A stretch of DNA of 64,000 bases from Ulota crispa (lineage: Eukaryota; Streptophyta; Bryopsida; Orthotrichales; Orthotrichaceae): assembly GCA_963920765.1 (NCBI GenBank), contig OY987246.1, forward strand, positions 24,623,167 through 24,687,166, written 5' to 3'. Positions 21,982 to 34,801 of this stretch are shown piece by piece. Every line of letters starts with the position of its first letter. Within the stretch, counting starts at the first letter, position 1. Below the pieces are notes generated by a model. The model saw only the letters and a list, made by a program, of their open reading frames with translations. It had not been told where the DNA came from and ran no database searches. Made by a program: the position numbers and the translations under genes.

Positions 21982-23340
21982 AAATGCAATTGAAGTTTTA
22001 TTATTTTGCATCCTTCATATTTATTTCTTACTAGCAATCCTAATCAAGCACACCAAAAATCAACTTCAAAAAACCAAAACCCAATTTTTGGTGAATTGTT
22101 TGTGTAACAACCATGGTTTTACAAGAAAATTGATTGAAAAACATTGGTAATGACTTTTTGAGATTTGATTGTATGGGTATGTAGGAAACATCCATATGCA
22201 TTTATTTCATGCTAAAAAAGAACCCCTTAATCCCTAAATGCCCAAGTGGTCCCTCAAGGGCCAAGTGGAGTTTTGAGCATGTACCTACATCTAAACTAAT
22301 TTATGTGATTTTCTGAAACTTTTATGGAATACAAGGATTTAAATATCTACGTTGGCATCTAATTCTATCTTCATTCCAACATTTATTGAAGAAGTTATGC
22401 ATGAATAACAGAAAAACATGGGAGAATCAAGCAGCCCAAATAAAATTGCTTTTTTTATAAATAAAAAATTGAAATTGGTTCTTTGGATTTTTATTTAAGT
22501 GGGAAGCTTTGAATCATTCAATTCCTATAGATGAGATAAAAGTTATGAGAAGTTTTAGTTTGCAAGTAGGTATGGGACTCCCAAAGCTCCATTTCTTTTG
22601 CCCCTTGTAAAATTTGGTGCTTTACTTTTTTGTGATTTATGTATTTTTTTTTTACTTTTTTTTCCCATGTAGTAGACTAAGATTCCTTGGTTCTCACCAT
22701 TTGGATCAAAATAATTCATATCTCTCAATTTTACATAAATCCTCCAATTTTGCCTAGTGTATATGCAAATTTCATGACCTTCAGGCATTGCAAGATTTTA
22801 CAAAGTATGATTCACACCTCGGATTCATTTGGAAATTCACACACACATGCCTAACTTGGTCTTCTACATGGGAAAAGAAAACCTCAATTTTGCATAGAGC
22901 AATTTTTTTGATATAGGAGAGGAGGTCAAAGGCTTTTGAAATTTTTGGGCAGCACATTAAAAAAATAAAAAAAATAAAAATCTTTTTTTCACTTTAGATG
23001 TCAAAATCTCATTCCTCTACATCTAGAATGAAATGATTTTTTTCCCACAAGTACCTCCCATAGTCTTGGGCAAGATCTTACGGTTGGATTTATGAAAAAA
23101 CTTTTTTTCCTACCATTCTACTCATTCCCCCAAAAGTGGCAGTTTTGAGTGACTTTCACAAAAAAAAGGGCTTGGGCTTTTAGGGGTTAAGTAACAAAAT
23201 TTTGATCTACAAAAAATTCAATGCTACCTCTAATGTGTCCAAATTTTGTAAAATGTATATCTTTATGTTTTAACTAGCTTTTCAATAAGAAACATAACAC
23301 CATGTTCAAAAGTACAAACTTAATCACAAAAAATGTCTAG
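21982..23340. repeat. Third copy of the 55501/56360 repeat arm, split by a TTAA element
   Basis: 21982-22226 and 23191-23340 together match one arm of the long palindrome at 55501-56360 (for example ttttgagatttgatt and ttaactagcttttca). The join falls exactly at the TTAA element at 22231-23186. Confidence 0.7.
22231..23186 (+). mobile_element. TTAA-flanked element, long subfamily B
   Basis: TTAA at 22227-22230 and 23187-23190. Ends TCCCTAAATGCCC / GGCTTTTAGGGG. The 956 bp are homologous throughout to 2945-3877. Confidence 0.85.
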
Positions 23341-23744
23341 GTTAAGATGTCATGCCATGTGGTGGGATTGGAGAGGCAAAATCTTATTGTTTTTACTAAA
23401 ACCCAATGTAAGAGTAATAATTTATCCCCTATTTTGGTATTGTTCAAATGGTATCCTCCTCTGGAATTTTAGTCTAAAACATGATCTCGAAATTCAAAAT
23501 CTAAATTCAAAATTCCCAAATTTGATATCTTGTTGGTAAATATTTAAACATTCACATTTTTTGGCAGGTGAAAAAGCTGAAAATTTCAATTGTAGCCCTA
23601 CATAATGGCATGACATTAACCTAAGCCCTCCAAAATAGGAGGTACTCCAGATAATTAGTCTAATGGCAACTTTCTTTGTAAAAAAAAGGTGAGATTTTCC
23701 TGCTTGCCCTTACAAACTTGTCTTTGTAATTCACTAATGCCATG

Positions 23745-23994
23745 TGGGGAATGCTATTTCGTGAGCAGGGATCTGTGAGTTGTGAGCAGTGAGCCTAGAT
23801 TTTTTGTCAAAATACTCAATTTCACCTATAACCATGTACGTAGGGTTCAATAATTGTGCATTTTAAACTTATATCTTTTGAAAAAGTTTGAAGTTTTTTT
23901 TGTTGATTTTGAGATCAAAGTTGACTCATGCTCACCAAATCTTGGCTCATTGCTCACATGCTCACCATTTTACGCTCACAAAATAGCATTGTCC
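23745..23994. mobile_element. MITE with 9-bp flanking direct repeats
   Basis: The inverted ends GGGGAATGCTATTTCGTGAG / GCTCACAAAATAGCATTGTC continue as a diverged inverse for about 60 bp. The direct repeat AATGCCATG lies at 23736-23744 and 23995-24003. The size of the duplication suggests a Mutator-like element; hAT is the alternative. Confidence 0.65.
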
Positions 23995-24310
23995 AATGCC
24001 ATGCCAAACATACTAAAATAGCTAGTTTGAATCAAAGGAGGAAGTGACTTGTATTTTTGGAAAATCAGGGACAATTACTTTTTCAGAATTTCATCTATTG
24101 TTTTACTAAAGACAAGTAACATCCCCAACCTCCACCATCCTAGGGCAAGATGTTTGAGATGCCATATTCAAACACTTAAAACCGGCTATTTGGAACAAAT
24201 TTAAAAGTGAGTGTACAAAACCAAAGAATTTACTTTTCCACAATGAAGTAAATGTTGCCACTTCTTTTTTACAAAATGCCAATTTATTTTGGTGTGGCAT
24301 TAGGAAAAGA

Positions 24311-24726
24311 TTGAGCCCTCCAAGAGCCCCTTAAGATTTGACAAACCAAGGTACTAATTGGCTTGCAAGAGTACAAGAAAAGGGCACTCATCCCCAAAGC
24401 TACCTTGTATGAAGGACCTAAGCCACATGCACAATCCAAAATAATATAAAAGACATTGCACTCATAAAATACACAAATGTACTCACTAGTCATTACCCAA
24501 GTATTTCACTCATCTATTCAAACATAGTAAAGTATAATTTTTGGTCCTATTGTAAGTTTGTACCCATAATTTTTGTTCAATTGAGATAACATAATAATAT
24601 AATTTTCATGATTGTATTGAATTCAAAGGGTGAGCAAAAACAGGGGATTGGTGATTTATTTGTTGTAGTAAGTACATGTTTTAAGACCCCTTTAGAGACT
24701 TTGTAGAGGACTCTTGGAGGGCTCAA
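24311..24726. mobile_element. TIR element with a perfect 16-bp inverted repeat
   Basis: TTGAGCCCTCCAAGAG at 24311-24326 is mirrored exactly at 24711-24726. No target duplication identified, no coding capacity. Confidence 0.55.
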
Positions 24727-25192
24727 AATTTTGCTATTAGTAATAGCATTTAATCAAATTGGACACATCCATTAAGATAAGAAAAGTTTTGTTTTTAGCA
24801 TATTTGTTCAGAAACTCTATTTCAAAGCATGTACTTTGAGGAGTGATCAACATTCACCCGTTTAGCTAGATATTTGCCTCCTAATCCTTTCTCATACCTT
24901 AAACTACTGGAGCAACTGTTAAAACTTTTGGTCCAAATGTTGATCTTGATGCTTTAATTGCTTCCCATTCGAAAAAAAAAGAAGTCATATTGCAAATTAA
25001 CTTTTGAACCACAGCTTGGACTACAGCAAGTTTACGATCCTTAAAGCTAGCAATGAAACACGTGTCTAGTCTTATTTTGCAAGGATCCAACAAATATTTC
25101 ACCGTTTAAAGCCTACTTAAAAGCAAAAAAAATGACTTGAAATTTTAGTTTTGTCCTAAACACAGTGGATTTTTTTGTGAGACACACCATTT

Positions 25193-25294
25193 CTACACTA
25201 TCCCTTGGTACTGAGGGGCACAAGATCTACACTATCCCTTGGTACTGTGGGGCACAAGATCTACACTATCCCTTGGTACTGTGGGGCACAAGAT
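25193..25294. repeat. 34-bp tandem repeat, three copies
   Basis: Units at 25193-25226, 25227-25260 and 25261-25294, each beginning ctacactatcccttggtact. They are nearly identical, so the expansion is recent. Confidence 0.95.
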
Positions 25295-26434
25295 GTTTAG
25301 GGCAATTTTATATTTCAAGTCTAGGTTGGTTTCTAGTGTTTGGTACACCCAATATTAACTTTCATTGGTTGATTTTCAAACAATAACCTTTGGGCCATTA
25401 CACTATGAGTCAAGTTTAGATATTTAGAACACATTTTATTGTTTAGAAAACAAGATTTGATAGGCCCCAACTTCAAAAATTAGGTTCTTGAAAAATGGGA
25501 ATCCAATTCTTGGCCATAGGGCCATCATCAAATCTTATTGAAATATGATTACACAAATAAAATATGTGATTTTGAGACAATCAACATCATAAGGTGGAAT
25601 AAAAATATCAATGTCTCTACTTGATCTCTCTTTTTTATCCCTTTTCTCTTGAAATTTTCAAGATTTGCACTTCAACTTTTTGGCTTCAAGGCTTTTACAC
25701 ACAAGGGAATTGTTCCCTATTATACTAATACTGAGTGTTTGGGGTGAGACCATTTGAGCTTAAATTTTGGTGAAAATTACCCCAAACTTTCATGACCTTG
25801 ACTCCCAGTGTAAAGCAGACATTAGAGAAGAATTCCAAAAGAGTACAGTCACAAAATGTGTGATATGTTGTACCATGGGTGGCAATATGTCACCACTCCT
25901 GTCAGCCATGCCGTGATACTAGAAATCAAAACTACGAATGATTTCGGAAACTCTGCCACGTGGTGCCAGCTTTGGTATCAGGAGGGTACTGAAAGGCTGG
26001 TTCAAGAAATTGCCAACAGCAACAATCTATATTTCTACTTACATTAGACGATCAAACTGTTACAAATCACACACACTTGTAGGAAGGAAAAATAAAAATC
26101 AGCAACTCAGTATTTAGTATGGAATTGCTAAATCACATAACATTCAGTTGTAGCGCCTGGTGGCGCTGCCCTCCCTCCAGATGAAATGGTATGGAATATT
26201 TGACACCCATCTTTAGCTATGGGGATACTTGGCTGAATTTGTCATAGAGTCTATGAAAGGGAGGCTCAATTTAGTGCACATACATTGACGTGGGGCCAAC
26301 CATGTCAGAATTTTTTTTTTTTTAAAGTTTTATTTTATTTTATTTTGTCAAGATGAAGTTCGTGGATGATACTTGAAGAGAGGGAAAGGCAGCCTCTCTT
26401 CAGGCTACTGAATGTTATGCAACCACCATATGGC
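25295..26434. other. Intergenic, no gene seen
   Basis: No recognised element ends or coding signals. The open frame at 25856-26047 has no supporting feature. Confidence 0.45.
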
Positions 26435-26692
26435 ACCATGTTTAGGAGTTCCAAAAGAAAAAGCAAATTTCATATATATTGAATGAATGTTTAATTATGA
26501 TGCCAAGATATATTTATTCCAAAATTATATACTCAAGGTTATGGGAGTTAAGCCAAATAAAATAAAGAATTAAGGAAAGAGTTGACAAAAAAATGAAAAA
26601 ATGAAAGGTAAGTACTTCTACCATCATTATTAAACAATCATTCAATAAATATGAAATTTGCCCCTTTTTTAATATGGAACTCCTAAACATGG
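26435..26692. mobile_element. MITE with CCATGTTTAGGAGTTCC ends
   Basis: The 17-bp inverted repeat CCATGTTTAGGAGTTCC is mirrored at the right end. The interior is AT-rich. Target duplication not clear. Confidence 0.6.
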
Positions 26693-27213
26693 TTTAATGT
26701 GGTGGATTTGGCAAAAAGAGGTGGGGGATTTAACAATTTCCATTTTATATCCATACATTGGTAGCAATAGTGGTAGTCACGGTTGGTGGGAGATGGAGAT
26801 TTATGTGAAGATTGAGAAATGGCTGAGCGATTGTAGGAGCCAATGGAAGCACTTCTTCATGGAAGGAGGTGTGACACCCCTTTTGTGGGTGATGGAGGAT
26901 GAAGAATGAAAGAATGGAGAATGCTTTACTTAGAGGAAAGGCAACACGGCCACCAATTGGAGGAGCAGAAAAAGCAAGGGTTAAAAGTAGTTCACAAGCA
27001 AGTAAATGGTAAAGTTTTCACACAAAAAAAATTCTCAGGCCATTTCTCCACGCTTGGGAGACGAGAATTTTTTTTCTCAATCTTCACAGAACTGGCCTCC
27101 CACCAGTCGCAGATAGCTCAGCATGTAGGTTTTCCATGAAGATTGAGAAAACGGAAACTCAACTGTAACTACCACTAATGTTAGTAGCACTATGGTTGCA
27201 TTATCTATTAGTA

Positions 27214-27539
27214 AGGTAGGAGGCTCATGAATGGACCATCTAAGGGCTGAAACTAAATTTTGGGGAGGTGAAACTTCTTGAATTATTTTTTTGTAAATTT
27301 TCCTTGAAAGACAAGAAGAATTGACATCTAACCCAAGTTGTTTCAAATTTTTTGAAGCTTTGTGGAATTAGTTATAAAATTTTGAAGTGAAAATGCCATA
27401 GGGCTCTATAATGGTTCACCTTCTCAAATGTACATTGCTTGTACATTTTTGAAACCTATGAAAAACAACATGTACACATGAAATACATTTGAGAAGGTGG
27501 ACCAATTTTGAGCCTGAGCAGAATATGAGCCTCCTACCT
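27214..27539. mobile_element. TA-flanked MITE, AGGTAGGAGG family
   Basis: AGGTAGGAGGCTCAT and ATGAGCCTCCTACCT form perfect ends, with TA at 27212-27213 and 27540-27541. 326 bp. Confidence 0.8.
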
Positions 27540-27541
27540 TA

Positions 27542-28186
27542 GTGGTGATAGCAAACCAAATATATTTCAAAGGCAAACCAAATTTAACCCAAAGGGTAAC
27601 TTAAACCAAATGCCTGCCTAAGACTCTCTACAAGATTTTTTAATGTTACAAATAATAAAAGTCTTCATTTTATCCACTGAGTAGCTATTGCGAAGCTTAT
27701 TGAAATCATATAGTTGTGGCTGTCCAAACACAAACTCCGTTTACAACAATCCACTAGAGAACCAGGAATTGAAGCAAAATTAGAACTAGCTATTTCTTTT
27801 AAGTGGGTACCTTCATTTTGTCAAAGTGGAAGTAGAGTCACTTGACATTTTGAGCCATCCTTGTATTTTTCAAATTTCTTATCAAAGTAAACCGCCTCCC
27901 CTTTGTTTTTGTCCCCCACGTGGGGTATTTACGTTAATACAAACGCTAAAATAGATACAGTACTCTTGTAACAAGCAAAAGCAACATGAAGTTGCAAACC
28001 ATTCTCACCTATAGAGATTGAATACAAATCATTCTACTTTCTGACAGAGGAACAAACGATCTGCAAATATTATACAAGAAACGTGTAAAGGTTCACAGAT
28101 TTTTCTATTTACAGTAAAAGAAGTGACGAAATAATCAAAATACAACATTAAGAAGTAAGAACAGACGCAGGACGCCGCAAGATGCT
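27542..28186. other. 3' flank of the NPH3-family gene
   Basis: AT-rich; probably holds the end of the 3' untranslated region. No other gene seen. Confidence 0.45.
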
Positions 28187-28311
28187 GTGAGGTCCCGCTC
28201 AAGCTTCTTCCCGGACGCCGCAAGGTGTCGCGAGATGCCGCAAGGTGTCGCGAGGTGCCGCGAGGTGTCGCGAGGTGCCGCGAGGTGCCGCTCAAGCTTC
28301 TTCGCGGACGC
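28187..28311. repeat. GC-rich 10-bp minisatellite and duplicated coding end
   Basis: About eight 10-bp units of the type cgcgaggtgc/cgcgaggtgt lie at 28205-28290. They are bounded by two near-identical copies of gctcaagcttcttc, at about 28188 and 28290. The second copy is the end of the NPH3 coding region with its stop; the first is the same text repeated about 102 bp further into the 3' region. Confidence 0.8.
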
Positions 28312-30758
28312 TGCTGCTTCGCCAGGGCAGAACAGGGAGACGCGAAGCGCCGCCGAGAGACGAGGTAGCAGTACTGTCGGAGGCCTCGGATTCTTCGGTC
28401 TCGCTCGTGAGCACAATCGACGCAGCTCCGTGATGGCCATGGCCGCTGTCGACGCTGTGCCGTCGCAGCAAATCCACAATGCCATCGTGGTCCAGCATCT
28501 GCGACCGGCACCCCAGCAGCTCCTCGTACTGCTTCTGCAGCTCCAGAATCTCCCTCGACCGCCGCGAGTTCTCCTCCAGCAGCCTCAAGCTGGCGTTGAT
28601 CACCTGATTTTCGCTCATCCCACATCAAAAAAACGAAACCGGAACTGCAAATCGGACAAATTTTGGAGGCACATTTCAAAAAAAAAAATTGTGGAAAATC
28701 CGATCGATCACCTTCTGCATGATGTGCCGCAAGTGGCGCCCGTCGTCGCCGTCGTCCACTTTGGCGAGCTCCTGGCTGTGGTGCTGCAGCACGCTCTCGA
28801 GAATCTCCGGCTGGCTCAGGAACGCGGGGTTGTTGAGAGCGCGCTCGTTCACCGCGGGGCCGAGCTTGCAGTGGTCGATGAGACTCCAGAGCTGCTGTTG
28901 CTCCTCGTGGGAGCAGTCCGGAATGCTGGTTAGAAGCTTTTCCACGGCGCCGTAGACAGTGTCGTGGGAGGAGCGTGATGACGCAGGGAAGGCTCGGAAG
29001 AGGTTGAGGAAAATCTCCGGGGAGATGGAGCCCTCGCCGGCGTAGAAGTAGAGGAATCGGTCGACGTCGCCGGCGGTCTCCTCCAGGGATTGCTCCGTGT
29101 GCACGTCGTCGCCCATGCTGCTGTAGTAGTCTACTAACGACATGAGCGTTTCCGGGGAGAATTTGTAGTCGCGGAGGTACTCGTCCATTTCTTCCAGGCT
29201 TTCGCCGATCTTCTCTTCCAGGATCGCTTTCACCCCCATCAACCTTTCCTGCATGCACACACATCTCTTGCGTCACCTCGGGATGTCGCACTGGCCTTAA
29301 CCACTAAGGCAGAATCCTCTATCGCCAGAAAATATGCTGATGAGTTACAAAACTACAGGTTTTACATGGATTTCATATGGGGTTACCTTGATGTAGGACT
29401 GGCTTTGGTCCTCCACATTGGCACCTTCAGAAGAACGTCGATCCGTCTTGCATATACCAAAGAATTACATGATTAGTGTTCAGCACCGACCGAATGGAAT
29501 CGCCATTCACAGATTGACGATTGAAAAGGGAGGGAGGGAGGCATGAGTACCGAGAGAGGCGGGTCGTCCAAAAGAGGCAACAACATGTCGGCATGCTCCA
29601 GCAAGCTGCACCAGTACTGCGAAGAGAGCTCCATCCAAGGCCGCTTGGCCGGCGCACTCTTCAACAGCATTCTCGACAAGCACAAGATGACCCAACATCT
29701 GGAGCGATCATTGCTACACTCGTCCTCCATTACGCTCTCCAGCCAGCTGCGCACACTCCGCCCTTGCCGGCACTTAAGGCTCAGGTTCACGTCCGAGTCC
29801 ACCAGGGTGTTGATAATCTCCGCCGCGTGCCGATCGGGCAAGGAGCACACCGCTACGAGAAGCTCCGTCAAGCTCTGGCACGCCGACGACGAGGGCGGTT
29901 TGAGCGGAGCGGCCGGCGTGAGGGGCCCTGAGATGTACGTCGAGGGCGCCGAGACGTGCTTGATTTCGGTGAACGCTTTGACGCACGCCGTGACGACCAC
30001 CTTGTAGCACCGCAACTCCACGTACTCGTCCACCGGAGCGTCCATGCGGTGGTAGTGTTGCAGGAAGCCCGTGCACTGGCGCCAGTGCGCGAAGATGTGC
30101 GCGTGCATGAACCGTTTCGTGGTTTCCGTGATCTCGTCCATGTCGAGAAACTCCGCCGCCGCGTGCACCAGCACGACGTTGTACAATGTGAAGCTGGGTT
30201 TCAGGAGGTAGCACATGTCCGCGGCTATGGCGAACCCTTCCACTCCACCTAAGCCATTGCGACTCAACACACGTTCAGGCAAAATCTTGGGCACACAAAT
30301 GCAAGCTCCTCTCTTCTTTTCTCTCATCAACATTCCCGGTCTATAGTTGGATTTCTAGTAGTTCCTCATGCTACTTCAATGTAGCTTCAATGTAGCATCA
30401 GCCATGAATTTATCGCTATGCCATAAACTGCAGCATTTGAGATCATATTGAATACAGGAACACTTCGAACTGGAAAGCAATCTAAAAACTGGTTCTCTCA
30501 GTTGATGAACGTAAGCCGGAATAAGTTAGTACCTGGAAGGTCATGGACTGTGACGATGTTGCCACGTGAGGAGGGGTCATGAGCTTGCGCACCCCCGCTT
30601 GAGCTACTGGGCAGATTCCGGAAGTAGCCGCTGGCGTTTCGCAAGGGCAGCATGTGCAGACGAAACTCTTCGCCGTTCACTCTCACCACCACGTCGCTGT
30701 AGTCGCCCGTTTTGCGCACTCGTTGCAGCCATCCGTTGAGCCCATCTTTCTTGGCCAT
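28292..30758 (-). CDS. BTB/POZ-NPH3 family protein
   Basis: NPH3/RPT2-like proteins are plant-specific plasma-membrane-linked CUL3 adaptor candidates acting with phototropins or in auxin transport. Exons on - : 30758-30533, 30248-29551, 29446-29387, 29248-28712, 28603-28292; phases join exactly, giving 610 residues, the usual family length. The BTB domain is at about residues 18-105 (DYSDVVVRVNGEEFRLHMLP, HDLPGGVEGFAIAADMCY). The NPH3 domain follows: ESVMEDECSNDRSRCWVILC, TLMSLVDYYSSMG, and FRAFPASSRSSHDTVYGAVE, the conserved HD-x-x-Y block. The C-terminus has a predicted coiled coil (LLEENSRRSREILELQKQYE) and a Ser-rich tail. An in-frame TAG upstream favours ATG 30758. Coding exons are GC-rich against an AT-rich surround. 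Which subfamily is not resolved. Confidence 0.93.
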
Positions 30759-31577
30759 GGACGGTTCCAAGCTCTATGCTACCGTTACCTCTCCTTACCC
30801 TAATCTAAAAAGCTTCAGAAACGTCTCACAAATGTCTCAGAAATGAAACCTCGAGAAGCTCTGCATTCAACGCTAAGCTCGGAGTTCGTCTCCATCCATT
30901 GCCACGCCGGTTTAGCAAAAATGTCACGCTTTCAATTCGCAACACGCAAGAGAGAATTTCGAAGCTCTGGTTTCAGCATTTCGAAGCTACATGACAATCA
31001 AACCTGAGCTAGCAAGCTAGTTAGCTGCTGTTTCTTCGTCAAGTGGGCGAACAACGCTCACGAAACTAGACATAATTTCAAAACAAGGCTAAATCAAAAC
31101 GCATGAAGCTTATAAAATGTCTACATCTCCGAAAGCAGCTTCTACTTGAGCTATGCACGTGAGCTCCTCCATATGACCTGGAATTTGAGCTGCAATCGAT
31201 CAACTGACAAGAGGTCTTGGTAGCAATGGTGGACACCATTCAACTATCTCTTGAGGAAACCCTTCATCGAAGAACTTGACAGTCTCATATACTCCAATTG
31301 CGCAACCCCAAGGAGCTGCGAGTTGAGCAAGCTCCAGCAACAGCAGACGAGAGAAGAATATTCTACACAAGGCTTGGGTTTTGCAAAGCTGGACATGAGA
31401 AGAGGCTCGTGACGTGAAGATCGTTTAGCTCCTGGAATCCGTGCATTGGCACCAACGGAGGCTGCGTAGTCACTCGCTGGTACGACATACTCCGTATCTC
31501 ACTTTCTCACAAGTTCATTGATCTTCCAGGTCTTCCAGTTGCACAGATCTTGTCACGCATGAAAACCCACATTATTA
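30759..31577. promoter_or_regulatory. 5' flank of the NPH3-family gene
   Basis: Mixed-composition sequence without repeats or open frames of note. It probably contains the 5' leader and promoter. No clear TATA box picked out. Confidence 0.4.
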
Positions 31578-31581
31578 TTAA

Positions 31582-31812
31582 CCCCTGAGCGCCCAGGCCA
31601 TATTCACTCAAATTCATACCCTTGTGTACTTAATCCATTACCTAAATAGAGTCAAATAGCTTGAATTTATTTTGAGTGGTAGTAGACACATGCCTAAAGG
31701 TACATGAAAAATACAAATCCTTTGACTTTACCATTAAGAAGAAGAGAAGAGACAAACGTGGACATTTTTCAAAACTGAGCGCCCCATTTTGAGGTCCTGG
31801 GGCACTCAGGGG
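31582..31812. mobile_element. TTAA-flanked MITE, subfamily D
   Basis: TTAA at 31578-31581 and 31813-31816. Ends CCCCTGAGCGCCCAGG / CCTGGGGCACTCAGGGG. 231 bp. The tips differ from CCCCTAAAGG at the same places as in the other subfamilies. Confidence 0.8.
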
Positions 31813-31816
31813 TTAA

Positions 31817-34428
31817 CCCTTGGTCCACCATTCTATGGTTGATTTTTGCACAGTTTCTCATCCACACTAACTAAACCATATGAATGGGATAAGTTTTCCA
31901 AAGAAAATTTCCAACAGAAAGTGTGCTCCATGTTCACACACTACTAACGTTGCTGCACCTGTTCTTTGGATCACTCTTTTATCTAAACTAAAAAAAGACA
32001 TGACAACATAAAGTGCAAAGTGGGTTTATCTTAGCTTCTCTAGTCTGGAAATTAAGATTTACATTCTTGTGCAAAAACTATGACCAACTTTTGTCCTCCA
32101 ATGAAGCAAATTAGCCAAACCCACCTTGTAAGAATTGAGGAAGAAAGTGATATGCACACTCTAACTTGGGCGCCAGTTTGTTTCCTTAGAGGTTCAACAC
32201 CTCCATATCAACAAGTACCTTGTGGGATGAAGCAACACATCCTCAAAATCCAAATGGTGGAAGCACTCCATCATTTGACTACATCATAGTTATCCTCTAG
32301 CACATCAAAGTGCATAGTCCAATTTCAGGAAACTCCCACCTAACTTGTAAACAACGTAGAACAAGAAAACGCCCCTCTAAGTAAACTATTCTCCAATTCA
32401 AACCAGAAACCTCAAATCTATTATTTCTGTCAGTGATTTTAAATATCACAGGCTACACTATGCACACTTGGGCGACAAGGACTTTTTTTGGGCAATTTTT
32501 TGCTCAAAAAATATATAATTTTTTTGAGAGAGTATTAGGCAACATATTCTTCCTTTTGCAGTGGATGAAATCTCTTGAGAATGTATTGAATTTGAACTGT
32601 TATTGACGAAGACATGAGTTTTCATCCGTATTTTGAATGTGGCATCCATGTCCATGGATGTAAATAGTCTTTGGCCTTTTCTGCACTACCGAAATTAAGA
32701 AGGAAATCCTGCCTGCACCAGGCCTGGGGGAGATCAGGCACCAGACTGTAGGCAGTGCAGGAGCAGCAAGACACTATCCATGTCTGCAGGTTTGGGGATG
32801 GGCTCTGATCTCCTCTTGTAACTGGCTGCATCTGCATGGGGGCCAGAGCTAGAAACATACATGGCAGTGTTTGGAAAGAAATTTTAATTTCAACGGTCAA
32901 AATCCGGCCTTTTCCATTTTCAACCTGTTTTCACAAACGTGCAACTGATATTTCTTACAGTTATATTTTGTTTATTCTACAACATACAGTATTTAATTAC
33001 TTCTGAAAAATCAAGCCGATTTTTCGTTTGATAATTTCTGATTTCAACAGATTTTTATTGCTATTTCAACCGGCTGACAGTACACTAAATGCCGGTTCTC
33101 CCTGGACCCTGAATCAGGGAATGATGAGCCTGGAGCCCTTGACCTCCTCGCTGGGCATGTGAAGAATGTTTGACCCCAGAAATGGGGGACTTTGCTTTGA
33201 ATCCAATCCTGGGCTCTGATCTTCACGTTTTCCTCCGGAGGCAAATTCCATGTGCTTTTTGGTGTGGTGAGAAAGCTGATGCTTGCTTTTGTGCATGGAT
33301 GTCTAGTGGATTTGATTAACACATGTGTTGTGTTTATTTGCTATCCATGACAAAGCGTTGTCTCCGTTGACGGTTTCTAACCTCAGGGGAAAAACTTATT
33401 CAGGGAGAACATAGTTTTTTTACGATTTTACCCTGTGAAAACTGCATTTTTTTCATGTAATGTGAAGTTTTCTCATGATAAGACTAAAGGAAATCTGTGC
33501 ACTTACCAAGATGTGCCAAAACGTAAGCATGGGCTCTTGTGCTGAAGAAAACAAGGAAAAAGACATAAACATGGACTTGAAACCAACGGTGAGGTGCAAT
33601 GCGCTGGAAAAACCGGCTGCTAGTTCAAAGGTAGCCGGTGGAATTGGGAAAAAACAGGTTGCGTTTGAAATTATTGGCAAAAAAATCAGTCAATTTTATT
33701 AAAATTTATAAATATAGAATATTATAGTGTAAATTTAGAACAATATTCGATTCAATCTCGCAAAATATTGGTTGAATGCAAAAAACACTAGATTTTAGTT
33801 GGGGATATAAAAAAAACCCTGTACATTGATGAGGTGTCGTGTTCTTTCTCTTAGTTGCTAAAACTAATGAACAAGAAAATAAATTAGCTATGGAATATTG
33901 GAATGTGTTGAGATTTGAAACTTCCTACTGTCTATGCCAAATAGGCTCATTATGTTGCCTCATACTATGTTAAGTAATTATTTTATTAATAATGCACAAT
34001 ATTGATACCTTTTGTACAATTTTTTTCTAAGCACTTACCATGAATAACAATTTTTTTCTTAGCACTTACCATGAATAAAGCCAAAGAGCCAATAAAAGGA
34101 CCGCTAATTTGGTTTGAACTATCATACGTAATTTGAATTGAATCATAAAAGTTAACCTATTACAAACCCTGATTTCATATCATCATGTGGCAAACTCCCA
34201 CTTGTCATCCACATGTTATGAAAACAGTTCCTGTTGCACCCAAGGTACTTCCGTAAAAGCAAGGTAACCTAAATTGAAAGGCAACTCACTACCAAACTAC
34301 GGCCATGGAGGGACACACCCATAGCCCCCTAGCAGCAGCTTTGCAGGGTCCAAGGTGAGTTCACAGTTGCCTTAAGAATTTTAATTAAGAAGTTTTGCTT
34401 CAAAATAGTAATTTTAAATATTGAAATG
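31817..34428. other. Intergenic, no gene seen
   Basis: Contains moderately GC-rich islands (32690-32840, 33060-33260) whose open frames have no recognised domain; these could be captured fragments or old repeats. A direct repeat of about 29 bp (agcacttaccatgaataa) lies at 34021-34078. Confidence 0.45.
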
Positions 34429-34432
34429 TTAA

Positions 34433-34797
34433 CCCTTAAAATTCCTTTGTGTTTACATGCTCAAAATTCTCAAATGGCTTGAAACTTACCTCTCTCAATA
34501 AAATGATTAATGGATCAAGTTTTTTGAAACTTTTTCAATAATTCAACCATAAGACCTATTTTGATGCTTACTTATGTACACTCTCTCAAAATTTCAAACT
34601 TTGTAAGAGCATTTTTTAGTACATAATAACAATCAAAGTAGGATCAAAACTTTTTTTGAAGCTTCTCTAAAATGTCAATTATTATTTTGGTCATCCAAAA
34701 TGATGTCTTCCATTTTATGGATTTCTTGTGCAATTTGATTTTCTTGTAGATCATGAAGTTGGCTATATGCCTCACAAATTTCATGATCATCCAATGC
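34433..34797. mobile_element. Possible TTAA element, right end not matching
   Basis: TTAA at 34429-34432 followed by CCCTTAAAATTCC gives a fair left end. The next TTAA (34798-34801) is the left flank of the neighbouring element, but the sequence before it lacks the GGGG tip. Confidence 0.3.
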
Positions 34798-34801
34798 TTA
34801 A

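Noticed and set aside
25193..25294. CRISPR-like array
   Set aside because: Units are contiguous with no spacers; it is a simple tandem repeat in a plant genome.
28029..29291. 420-residue open frame on - overlapping the NPH3-family gene
   Set aside because: It is an alternative frame across GC-rich exons and across introns of the real gene; the correct frame matches the NPH3 domain.
29521..30252. Several + strand open frames of 98-154 residues
   Set aside because: Antisense shadows of the GC-rich NPH3 exon 2.
33475..33702. 75-residue + strand open frame
   Set aside because: No domain, no splice partners and no coding-like composition compared with the four real genes.
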